A DNA stretch of 32,558 nucleotides. It comes from CAZOJJ01 sp964580105. GTDB taxonomy: Bacteria > Bacteroidota > Rhodothermia > Rhodothermales > Rubricoccaceae. The notes beneath the pieces are model-generated. The model had not been told where the DNA came from, ran no database searches, and was given only the letters and a program-made list of their open reading frames with translations. Each line of letters starts with the position of its first letter. Position 1 is the first letter of the stretch. Of this stretch, positions 1 through 7,900 are shown one piece after another. Made by a program: the position numbers and the translations under genes. The DNA lies in contig CAZOJJ010000034.1 of assembly GCA_964580105.1 (NCBI GenBank), positions 1 through 32,558 of the forward strand, in the 5' to 3' direction.

Positions 1-20
1 GATCAAACCCTCGGCCACTT

Positions 21-655
21 GTTTCAATCCCCTCTGAACGGGGAAGCGGTGCGACCCGTCGTGGGGTGTGCGTGGGCCTTCGCCGTCTACTTCGTGTTTC
101 AATCCCCTCTGAACGGGGAAGCGGTGCGACTCGAAGTCCTCTGGCCAGGCGTTGACCTCGACTTCGAGGAGTTTCAATCCCCTCTGAACGGGGAAGCGGT
201 GCGACCATCCCGATCACATCACCGGATTGCCCCATGAGCACCGGTTTCAATCCCCTCTGAACGGGGAAGCGGTGCGACTTCGGGTTCGAGGAGGTGCGGG
301 CCGCCTACCCGCAGGTTTCAATCCCCTCTGAACGGGGAAGCGGTGCGACCTACGAGCGCGAGCGCGTGAGCGCGCCCTACGACCCCGAGAGTTTCAATCC
401 CCTCTGAACGGGGAAGCGGTGCGACACGACGAGCCCGTCGCCTGGTGCTTCGACGCCTGGTTCGCCCTGTTTCAATCCCCTCTGAACGGGGAAGCGGTGC
501 GACTGGAACGGCGAGGGCACGGTCGCTGACCACGTCCTCCGCCTCACGTTTCAATCCCCTCTGAACGGGGAAGCGGTGCGACTTGGCGATCATCCGGTCA
601 CGGACGGCGTCGACGGCCGAGTTTCAATCCCCTCTGAACGGGGAAGCGGTGCGAC
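21..655 (-). CRISPR. CRISPR array, 9 repeats / 8 spacers, type III-like, continues off the left edge
   Basis: Nine identical 35-nt repeats start at 21, 96, 171, 244, 315, 391, 469, 548 and 621. As displayed they begin GTTTCAATCCCC and end GCGGTGCGAC. The reverse complement ends in ATTGAAAC, the canonical 8-nt 5' handle of mature crRNAs in many type I and III systems, so transcription is inferred to be leftwards. The repeat holds a 5-bp stem, TCCCC/GGGGA, around a 7-nt loop. Spacers are 40, 40, 38, 36, 41, 43, 44 and 38 nt; this 36-44 nt spread is typical of type III arrays. Positions 1-20 are the end of a further spacer, so the array is truncated by the window. The newest spacers should be on the right (583-620 first), next to the leader and the cas genes. 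All repeats, including the last one visible at each side, are perfect, which suggests active maintenance. The subtype cannot be fixed because no effector is present. Confidence 0.97.
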
Positions 656-967
656 CGCTCTCAGTTCGCCAGAATCGGCGATTTCAGAGCGGGCCGCCCG
701 CGAAGGCCTCTGTGCAAGTGCCGCGCCGTCAACTGGTTACGCCAAAAATGGGCCAACCTGCGTCTACTGATGTGGACAATGCGCCATTTCGGTGTCACAC
801 CTGACGGTGCCATGTCAAAGAGCCACACCGGCCGACGCGCCGGGAATCTATACTCCCCCAGCGAGACGCGCAACCCGCCCGGGAGTCCGCCCGCGCCGGC
901 GGGATCCCGTGGCACCCGCCGGCGGCACGCACGGGGCCGACCTTCCTCGTCCTCATCGCCCGTGCCG
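656..967 (-). promoter_or_regulatory. CRISPR leader and divergent cas promoter region
   Basis: This 312-bp gap separates the array from RT-Cas1 and is less GC-rich than the genes around it. Immediately next to the last repeat lies a nested stem-loop at 656-691: outer arms CGCTCT (656-661) and AGAGCG (686-691), inner arms TCGCC (666-670) and GGCGA (677-681). A short palindrome GGTGT-C-ACACC sits at 791-801. A TATACT hexamer at 849-854 could be a -10 box for the cas genes, but no matching -35 was seen; if used, it would place the transcript start downstream of the alternative cas1 starts at 770 and 812. No clear leftward promoter for the array was found. Assignment as leader rests on repeat orientation and position. 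Confidence 0.6.
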
Positions 968-2857
968 ATGCCGTCCCTCGTCCACCAGATCGCCGACCCG
1001 CTCGCCCTCCGCGCCGCCTGGGAGCGCGTCGCCGCCGGCGGCAGCACGTACCCCGGCGCCGACGGCGTCACCCCGGCGGCCTTCGCAGCCGACCTCGACC
1101 GCCAGCTCGAGGGCCTCGCGGCCACCCTCCGGGCCGGCACCTACACGCCCCGCCCCCTCCGCCGCTTCTGGCTCCGCCGCCCGGGGTGCGCCCCGCGCCC
1201 CATTGATGTCGCTGCCGTGCGCGACCGCGTCGTGCAACGTGCGCTGCTCGTGCCACTCCAGGCACGCCTCGACCCCCTCCTCGCCGAAGCAGCCTTCGCC
1301 TACCGGCCCGGGCGCTCCCCAGAGGCCGCGGCGCGCCGCCTGGCGGCCTACTGCGCCAACGGGCACCCCGTCGTTGCCCGCGGGGACATCCGCGCCTTCT
1401 TCGGATCCATCTCGCACGCCCGCCTCCTCGCCACCCTCGATGCCCTCCTCGGCGATCCGCACCTGAACGCGCTCGTCGGCCGCTTCCTCACCACCACGAC
1501 GGAGGACGTCCCCCCGCCCCGGGGACGGGGGCTCCCGGCCGGATGCCCCCTCTCGCCCCTCCTCTCGAATGTCTTCCTCCTCCCCTTCGACCGGGCCTTC
1601 GAGCAGGCGCGCCGCCCCCTCGTCCGCTACGGCGACGACTTCGCGGTCGCCTGCCCCTCGACCGCCGACGGACACGCGGCGCTCGCCCTGGCCCGCCGCT
1701 GCCTCGACACGCTCGGCCTCGCCCTCCACGACCGGAAGTGCCGCGTCGCCGCCTTCTCGGCGGGGGTGCCGTTCCTCGGCCGGACCGTCGGCCCGTCGCT
1801 CCTCCATGCCCGCTCGCCCTCGCTGCCCATGCCCGCCACCTGCCCGCCCCGCACCCTCTACGTCCAGACGCAGGGGGCCACCGTTTACGTCGAGGGCGAG
1901 CGCCTCCTCGTCCGGGCGCCGAACACGGGCGAGGTGATCGCCCGGATGGGACTCCCGCGCGTGGGGCGCATCGTCACGTTCGGGACGGTCCACCTCACGG
2001 CTCCGGCGGTGAAGCGGTGCCTCCGCGGCGGCATCCCCATCCTGGTCCTGACGCAGCACGGGGAGACGCTCGGCCACATCGCGCCGGCGGCGACGACCTC
2101 CGCCGCCGTCATCCGGGCCCAGTGCGCGGCGGCAGCCGACCCCGCCCGACAGCGGGCCATCGCGCAAGCCCTCGTGGCGGCGAAGATCCGAGGCCAGCGG
2201 GCGCTCCTCGCCCGCCGGGGCAAGCGCCTGCCCGAAGGCGAGGGCCGCGCACAGGTCCGCCGCGCTGCCCGCCGCCTCGGCCACGCGCTCCGCGCAGCGC
2301 GCGAGGCGGCCTCGCTGACGACCCTCCGGGGCATCGAGGGCGCCGCCTCGGCGACCTACTTCGGGGCCTTCCCGGCGCTGCTCGACGGCGCGCCGCTCGC
2401 CTTCCTGGGCCGCTCCCGCCGCCCGCCCCGCGATCCGGTCAATGCCCTCCTCTCGTTCGCCTACACCCTCGCCCACGCGCAGGTGCGGTCCCTCCTGGAG
2501 CTCCACCGCCTCCACCCCTACGTCGGCTTCCTCCACGAGGACCGCCCCGGTCACGCGACCCTCGCCAGCGACGTGCTCGAGCTCGCCCGACCGGCGATCG
2601 ATGCCTTCGTCCTCGCTACCGTCCGACGCGGCCAGTTCGCGGCCTCGGACTTCGACCACGCCGACGGCGGCGGCTGCTACCTCGCCGACCGCGCGCGCGG
2701 CCGCTTCCTCGAGGCCTACGAACACGCCCTCCGACGACCCCAGCGACGCGGCGACGCGCCCGCCCACTCCCGATGGCTTCGACTCGCGACGGAGGTGGAC
2801 CGCCTCGCCGCGGCGCTCCGCGAGGACACGCCCTATGCGCCCCGCCCGCTCCTGTAG
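968..2857 (+). CDS. cas1: Reverse transcriptase-Cas1 fusion (CRISPR spacer acquisition integrase)
   Basis: A 629-residue fusion protein. The N-terminal half is a group II intron-like reverse transcriptase: RPIDVAAVRDRVVQ block near residue 80, first catalytic Asp in RGDIRAFF (D140), GLPAGCPLSPLLSN (about 188-201), and the catalytic box RYGDDF with D223 and D224. The C-terminal half, from about residue 295, is Cas1, with the metal-binding residues Glu457 in GIEGAASATYF, His523 in GFLHEDRPG and Asp535/Glu538 in LASDVLE. Both active sites look intact. Known RT-Cas1 proteins acquire spacers from RNA as well as DNA, together with Cas2, and go with type III systems. There is no N-terminal Cas6 domain. 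The frame stays open back to ATG 770, but residues before ATG 968 are low-complexity Pro/Arg/Ser, so 968 is preferred; there is no Shine-Dalgarno sequence at either. The gene heads a row with the small Cys-rich gene and cas2. The usual Gln of the RT QG motif is Ala191. Confidence 0.95.
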   Translation: MPSLVHQIADPLALRAAWERVAAGGSTYPGADGVTPAAFAADLDRQLEGLAATLRAGTYTPRPLRRFWLRRPGCAPRPIDVAAVRDRVVQRALLVPLQARLDPLLAEAAFAYRPGRSPEAAARRLAAYCANGHPVVARGDIRAFFGSISHARLLATLDALLGDPHLNALVGRFLTTTTEDVPPPRGRGLPAGCPLSPLLSNVFLLPFDRAFEQARRPLVRYGDDFAVACPSTADGHAALALARRCLDTLGLALHDRKCRVAAFSAGVPFLGRTVGPSLLHARSPSLPMPATCPPRTLYVQTQGATVYVEGERLLVRAPNTGEVIARMGLPRVGRIVTFGTVHLTAPAVKRCLRGGIPILVLTQHGETLGHIAPAATTSAAVIRAQCAAAADPARQRAIAQALVAAKIRGQRALLARRGKRLPEGEGRAQVRRAARRLGHALRAAREAASLTTLRGIEGAASATYFGAFPALLDGAPLAFLGRSRRPPRDPVNALLSFAYTLAHAQVRSLLELHRLHPYVGFLHEDRPGHATLASDVLELARPAIDAFVLATVRRGQFAASDFDHADGGGCYLADRARGRFLEAYEHALRRPQRRGDAPAHSRWLRLATEVDRLAAALREDTPYAPRPLL

Positions 2858-2897
2858 GACGGGACCCCAACGCCCATACACTCACACGCCTCCGAAC

Positions 2898-3098
2898 ATG
2901 GCCTGGTGCCCCCACTGCAACCACTTCTACGACGAGGACAACGAGAGCCAGCCCTGCTGCGGCGCCTGCGGACACCCCATCTCCTGCGGCTGCCACGGCC
3001 ACTCGGACGCCCCGCCCGCCCGTCACGACCGCTCCTGGCGCTCCAGCCTCCGCCCCGACGACGGCGCCTTCGACGCGGACGACGACCTCCCTTTCTGA
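2898..3098 (+). CDS. Small Cys-rich putative zinc-ribbon protein with SSB-like C-terminal tip
   Basis: A 66-residue protein lying 40 bp after RT-Cas1 and 75 bp before cas2, on the same strand. Nearly every codon ends in G or C, as in its neighbours, which supports real coding. The N-terminal half has the cysteine pairs C4-x2-C7, C21-x2-C24 and C30-x-C32, with C20 and nearby histidines (6, 9, 26, 33, 35), as expected for one or two small zinc sites. A linker of about 20 residues follows. The last ten residues, AFDADDDLPF, closely resemble the C-terminal tip of bacterial SSB (consensus DFDDDIPF), the docking peptide for RecQ, RecJ, RecG, PriA, ExoI and others. I do not recognise the family. Inference: an accessory of spacer acquisition that binds nucleic acid or Cas1-Cas2 and recruits host repair enzymes through the tip. 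Coding is fairly sure; function is not. Confidence 0.75.
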   Translation: MAWCPHCNHFYDEDNESQPCCGACGHPISCGCHGHSDAPPARHDRSWRSSLRPDDGAFDADDDLPF

Positions 3099-3173
3099 AC
3101 ACGCCGCCGCCTACGCACCCTCGCGGCACCGCGGCTCGCCCTGCCTCCCACACACCGCTCCCCCTCACGCCCC

Positions 3174-3491
3174 ATGCTCGTCCTCGTCGTCTACGACGTC
3201 TCCTCGAACCGGCTCCGGCGACGCCTCGCCCGCCTCCTCGGCGGCTACGGCGAACGCGTCCAGCGCAGCGCCTTCGAGTGCCGTCTCCGCCGCCGCGAGC
3301 GACGCGAGCTGGTCCGCCGCCTCCGGAGCCTCCTGGATCGAAGCCCCGAGGCGGACACCAACGAAAACGACCTCGCCGACGGCGAGCTCCCTGCGTGCTC
3401 GGTCCGCCTCTACCCGCTGGCCACGCCCGGAACGCCCCTCGAACTCGGCCGCGGCCTCCACCCCTCTGCCGGGGAGGTCCTCATCGCCTGA
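3174..3491 (+). CDS. cas2: CRISPR-associated protein Cas2
   Basis: A 105-residue protein with the Cas2 ferredoxin-like signature: first beta strand MLVLVVYDVSSNRLRRRLARLL with the conserved Asp8, then GERVQRSAFECRL (second strand region). Cas2 dimerises and bridges two Cas1 dimers to form the integrase that inserts new spacers at the leader end of the array. Length is slightly above the usual 85-100 residues, with a C-terminal tail from about residue 85. It is the last gene of the adaptation row RT-Cas1 / Cys-rich protein / Cas2. There is no Shine-Dalgarno sequence ahead of ATG 3174, as in most genes here. After its stop the sequence becomes non-coding and decayed, so this marks the right edge of the CRISPR locus. 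Confidence 0.93.
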   Translation: MLVLVVYDVSSNRLRRRLARLLGGYGERVQRSAFECRLRRRERRELVRRLRSLLDRSPEADTNENDLADGELPACSVRLYPLATPGTPLELGRGLHPSAGEVLIA

Positions 3492-3645
3492 GCGGCCCGA
3501 GCTCCGACGCCCCCCGGAAAGCCGTCCCCGCGCCCGTAGGAACCAGCCGACGGAGCGCCCCGCCGGTACGTCGACACCCGCCCATTCCCGCGCACGCGGA
3601 GAACTCAGGCGTCCACGCCTGCGCCCACGCCGTCACCGTAGAGTC

Positions 3646-3664
3646 ATCCCCGCCAGGCGGGGAT
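3646..3664. repeat. REP-like palindrome
   Basis: ATCCCCGCC (3646-3654) and GGCGGGGAT (3656-3664) form a perfect 9-bp inverted repeat around one A, in the context GTCATCCCCGCC...GGGGATCCAGAG. This matches the widespread GTCATCCCCGC-type extragenic palindromes found between genes in many bacteria. Only one copy is visible here, so repetition in the genome is inferred. Confidence 0.6.
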
Positions 3665-3862
3665 CCAGAGGAGCGGCCGCCCGAACAGGCTCCCGGAGTC
3701 GGGCGATGTCCCGCTCGCGCAGAGCCGAAGGGTGGCAAAACCGCAGGCCGGGGAGCGCCGGGCATGCTGACCCGGCCCGCCGCCGCTCGGTCTCGTCGAG
3801 CACCCTGGAGACCCCATTCAGGCTCGCGCGGGCGTCCCGCAGGAGCTCGGCCGCCACGACGG

Positions 3863-4057
3863 CGGCGCCTCTTGCCGCTGCCGCCGTACAGCCCAGCGCT
3901 CAACCCGGTCGAGCGGGTGTGGCTGGCGCTCCGTCGGGCAATCGGCGTCTTCGCCGAGGCGGTCCGAGCGAGGCTCGACGGGCTGCGCGAGCACACGGCC
4001 GAGATCGTCCGAGCGCTGACGCCGGAGCGGGTGGCGTTGCTGACGGGGTACGGGTAG
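3863..4057 (+). pseudogene. IS630-type transposase, C-terminal remnant
   Basis: The frame ending at 4057 encodes LPPYSPALNPVERVW, the hallmark of IS630/Tc1-like DDE transposases (usual form LPPYSPxLNPIExxW, with the last catalytic Glu in this block), followed by about 45 residues ending in LLTGYG. The upstream part of the frame is Pro/Arg-rich shadow sequence without the first two catalytic Asp residues, so only roughly the last 65 codons of a protein of about 350 residues survive. No terminal inverted repeats or TA target duplication were identified. This is a dead relic of an insertion next to the cas genes. Confidence 0.75.
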
Positions 4058-4285
4058 ATCCTCGACGCCCTGAGTGCCTTACAATCCTGGCGATTCCGTG
4101 TCAGCCGTTGCGTACTCCTTCCACCTCGGCGGCGCCTGCCGCGATGCCGGGGCGCTGCGAAGCTCGGCCCCGTACGGCGAGCGAGCTCGTCCAATGGCCG
4201 TCGTGCCATTCATCCGAACGGGAGGGCTCGATGTCGTGCAGCCCCCTGCGTAGTTCGATCCGTCGGGCTCTGCCGGGCCCGTAGC

Positions 4286-4801
4286 CTACCCGAGCGCCTC
4301 CAACTCGGCGGGCGAGGGCAGCCGGAGCGAGGCCGCCTTCTCCGTGGCTCGGGCCTCCCACTTCTCCGCGCTCACGTCGAACATCAGCCCGCGCAGCCGG
4401 ACGGGCACGCCGCGCTCGCCCACGATCACGCGGACGTAGTCCCGCAGCCACAGGATGTCGCCGCCCTGCGTGAGCGCGCGGTACTCGAAGAGGTGGTCGG
4501 TCTTCCGGCCCGTGGCGAGCGCGCAGTAGGCGACGGCGTCGTTGCGGTCGTCCGGGTGAACGACGCGGTCCACCCAGAACGTCGGGCTCTCGATCCACGC
4601 GCGGGCGGGGAAGCCGAGCATCGCCTCCGCGTCGCCGCCGACGTAGGTGAAGGCGAACGTGGTGGGGTCGCCCTCCCAGAGGAGGAACGGGGTGTGCGGG
4701 AAGAACAGCCGCGCACGCTCCTCGAGCTGGGTGATGGCGTCGGCGTCGTCGCCGAACACGCCGAGGAGGTCGGAGTGGAGGACGGAGGGGTGAGGGTTCA
4801 T
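4286..4801 (-). CDS. Single-PAS-domain protein
   Basis: A 171-residue protein with one PAS/PAC fold (PAS_3-like). The region FAFTYVGGDAEAMLGFPA through WVDRVVHPDDR (about residues 48-85) is the typical core, and EYRALTQGGDILWLRDYVRVI with RGLMFDVSAEK is the PAC half. No kinase, GGDEF, HTH or membrane segment is attached, so it is either a stand-alone sensor that works with a separate partner or a divergent product of a larger kinase. The ligand cannot be predicted. ATG 4801 is chosen over an upstream in-frame start because the extra residues are Pro/Arg-rich. A 7-bp GC hairpin (4828-4845) lies just upstream of the start. It follows mfd on the same strand after 124 bp. Confidence 0.75.
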   Translation of the reverse strand: MNPHPSVLHSDLLGVFGDDADAITQLEERARLFFPHTPFLLWEGDPTTFAFTYVGGDAEAMLGFPARAWIESPTFWVDRVVHPDDRNDAVAYCALATGRKTDHLFEYRALTQGGDILWLRDYVRVIVGERGVPVRLRGLMFDVSAEKWEARATEKAASLRLPSPAELEALG

Positions 4802-4925
4802 GCAGGGCGGTGACCTGGGGGAAGGAGGCCGGGTCCCCACCCGGCGGCGCACGTACCTTCCCTCCCGCAGCCTGTTCCTCGCCTTCCTTCGAGACAGGGC
4901 TTTCCTGAGGTACGGGGTTACGCCG

Positions 4926-7900
4926 CTACGCCGCCGGCTCCGGTTGCAGCCGCTCCAGCACGGCCTCGGCGTCCTTGAGCGTCGGCACGTCCTGGACGAT
5001 GGCGCGGAGCTTCCCGCCCTTCGAGTCCTTGAGCACGTAGCGCCGCCCGAGCCGGCCGAGCCGCGCCAGCAACGGCTCGAAGACGTGCTGGTAGAAGTAC
5101 GGGTCGTCGGCCTGGTCGGGCACCTGGAGGAAGAGGCGCTGGTTCTTCCACGTCACGCGCGGGAGGCGGAGGGCCTGGGCGAGCGGCTTCATCTGCGCCA
5201 TCAGCAGGAGCGTGTCCACGGCCTCCGGGACCGGCCCGAAGCGGTCGGCCAGTTCGGCGCGGAAGGCCTCGACCGCGTCCGCCTCGGTGAGGTCGGCGAG
5301 GCGGCGGTAGAGGTTCAGGCGCTCGACGGCGTTGGCGACGTAGTCGGCCGGGAGGAACACGTCCTCCTCCACGTCAATGGTCGGCTCCGGGGCGGGGGGG
5401 ACGACCTGCCGGTCGGCGAAGACGTCGGCGAACTCCTCCATCCGCAGCTCCTGCACGGCCTCGTCGAGGATGCGGTGGTACGTCTCGAAGCCGACGTCCT
5501 CGATGAAGCCGGACTGCTCGGCGCCGAGGAGGTTGCCCGCGCCCCGGATGTCGAGGTCGCGCATGGCGATGTGGAAGCCGCTGCCGAGGTCGGCGAACTC
5601 CTCGACGGCCTGGAGCCGCTGGCGCGCCTCGCGCGTGAGCGTGTGGACGCTCGGGACGAGGAGGTAGCAGAACGCCTTCTGGTCGCTCCGGCCGACGCGC
5701 CCGCGCAGCTGGTGGAGGTCGGCCAGCCCGAAGCGCTCGGCGTGGTTGATCAGGATCGTGTTGGCGTTCGAGACGTCGAGCCCGCTCTCGACGATGTTGG
5801 TGCAGACGAGGACGTCGAAGCGGCGGTCCATGAACGCGTGCATCACGTCCTCCAGCTCCGCCGACCTCATCTGGCCGTGCGCCACGCGGATGCGGACGTC
5901 CGGCACGAGCGCGCGGATCGTGGCCGCCATCTCGTCGATGGTCTGGACGCGGTTGTGGATGAAGAACGCCTGCCCGCCCCGGTTGACCTCGTAGAGGAGC
6001 GCGTCGCGGATGAGGTCCTGGTTGAACGTGTGGATCTCGGTGACGACCGGCTGCCGGTTGGCCGGCGGCGTGTTCATGATCGAGAGGTCACGGGCGCCGA
6101 GGAGGGAGAACTGGAGGGTTCGGGGGATGGGCGTCGCCGTTAGGGTGAGGGTATCCACGTTCGGGCGGAGGGCGCGGAGCTTCTCTTTGGCCGAGACGCC
6201 GAACCGCTGCTCCTCGTCCACGATGAGGAGTCCCAGGTCCTTGAACTTCACGTCCTTGGAGAGAAGGCGCTGCGTGCCGATCACGACGTCGATCCGCCCG
6301 TCGGCCAGGGCGGCGACGACTTCCTTTTGGTCCGAAGCTGAGACAAAACGCGAAAGCTGCGCGATCCGTACAGGGTAGCGCCCCATCCGTTTCTGGAACG
6401 TCTCGGCGTGTTGCGCCGCGAGGATGGTGGTCGGCACGATGACGGCGACCTGCTTGCCGTCCTGCACGGCTTTGAACGCGGCGCGCACGGCGATCTCCGT
6501 CTTCCCGAACCCGACGTCGCCGCAGACGAGGCGGTCCATCGGAATCGGCTGCTCCATGTCCTCCTTGACGGCGGCCGTCGCGGTGATCTGGTCGGGCGTG
6601 TCCTCGTAGGGGAAGGCCGCTTCGAGCTCGCGCTGCCAGAGGGAGTCGGGCTTGAAGCGGTAGCCGGCCGACGCCTTCCGCTTGGCGTAGAGCTTGATGA
6701 GGTCGCGCGCGATGTCTTTGACGCGCTTCTTGGTCCGCGCCTTGAGCCGCTCCCAGGCGCCGGTGCCGAGCCGGGTCAGCTTCGGCTGGTGGCCCTCCTT
6801 GCCGGAGTACTTGTGCAGCTTGTGGAGCGCCGCCACGTTGACGAAGAGCTCGTCGCCGCCGGCGAAGAGGAGGCGGACGGCCTCCTGCCGCTGCTCGCGG
6901 ACGGTGATCGTCTGGAGCCCGGCGAACTTGCCGATGCCGTGGTCCACGTGTACGACGAAGTCACCGGGGGTGAGGGCCTGGAGGTCGCGGAGGGTGAGGC
7001 CGCCTTTGGCGCGCTTCCGCTTGCGGGCCGTCGGGCGGTGGTAGCGGCCGAAGAGCTGGTGGTCGGTATAGACGGCCAGTTTCGCCGCCGGCACCTCGAA
7101 GCCCTCGTGGAGCGACTCGACGAGGAGCTCCGCCTCGGGCGCTTTGCCGAGGTCGCGGTCGCCGCCGAGGAGCTCGAAGAGACGGTCGGCCTGGGCGCGG
7201 CTGTCGCAGAGGACGACGGGGTCGAGCCCTTCTGCTCGGACCGCCGCCAGGTGCTCGCGGAACCGCTTGATGTCGCCGTTGAAGGCCGGGTGCGGCCGGG
7301 CAAGGAGCGCCAGCTCTTCCTCGCCCTCGCGGGCGAAGGTGCCGAGGAGGAGGCAGGGGCGCGCATCGAGCCGTGCCTGGAGCGCCGCGCCGTCGAGGTA
7401 GCGGTGCTCGGGGCGCGGCAATTCGCCCTCACGTTCCTGCCTCCGTAGCTCGTAGCGTGCCACCACATCGGCGTAGCGGGTGTCCGCCATTTCCACGAGG
7501 CGGGCGGCATCGAAGACGGCCGTGAGGGTATCGGCAGGGAGGAAGTCGAGGGCCGTCACGTGGCCGTCTTCGGTGTAGGCGGGGGCGTCGAGGTTGGGGA
7601 CGAGGCGGGCCTGCTCCAGCTTCGTCACCGATCGCTGGCTGGCCGGGTCGAACTCGCGGATCGAGTCGATCTCGTCGCCGAAGAATTCGATGCGGACGGG
7701 GTAGCCGCCCGCGAAGGGGAACACGTCGAGGATGCCGCCGCGCAGCGCGATCTCGCCCGGGCTCTCGACGAACGCGACGGGTTCGAAGCCCTGCCCCACG
7801 AGCCGATCCATCAGCGCCTCCGGCGCCACCGCCTCGCCGACACGGACGGTCCGCGTCTCGTTGCGCACCGTCTCGGGCGGCGGCACGCGTTCGAAGATCG

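Larger units (their letters stand above)
3492..4285. other. Decayed intergenic region between the CRISPR locus and core genes
   Basis: About 800 bp with no intact gene. It holds a REP-like palindrome (3646-3664) and the tail of an IS630-type transposase (3863-4057). A minus-strand open stretch at 3633-3857 starts like a helical protein but runs into the REP-like palindrome and ends there, which suggests debris or chance. 4058-4285 shows nothing recognisable. The composition and scraps suggest repeated insertion and decay beside the CRISPR locus. Confidence 0.6.

Noticed and set aside
19..237. Open frame through the CRISPR array
   Set aside because: Consists of repeat translations; not a protein gene.
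770..967. N-terminal extension of RT-Cas1 from ATG 770 or 812
   Set aside because: Low-complexity Pro/Arg/Ser sequence, overlaps a possible -10 box at 849-854, and the RT fold starts after 968.
3633..3857. Minus-strand open frame with helical N-terminal part (AAELLRDARASLNGV)
   Set aside because: It ends in residues translated from the REP-like palindrome and has no recognised family; probably debris or chance.
1543..4284. Very long plus-strand frame overlapping cas1 and cas2 (about 900 residues)
   Set aside because: Pro/Arg/Ala-rich translation typical of a shadow frame in high-GC DNA; the genuine genes have clear motifs in other frames.
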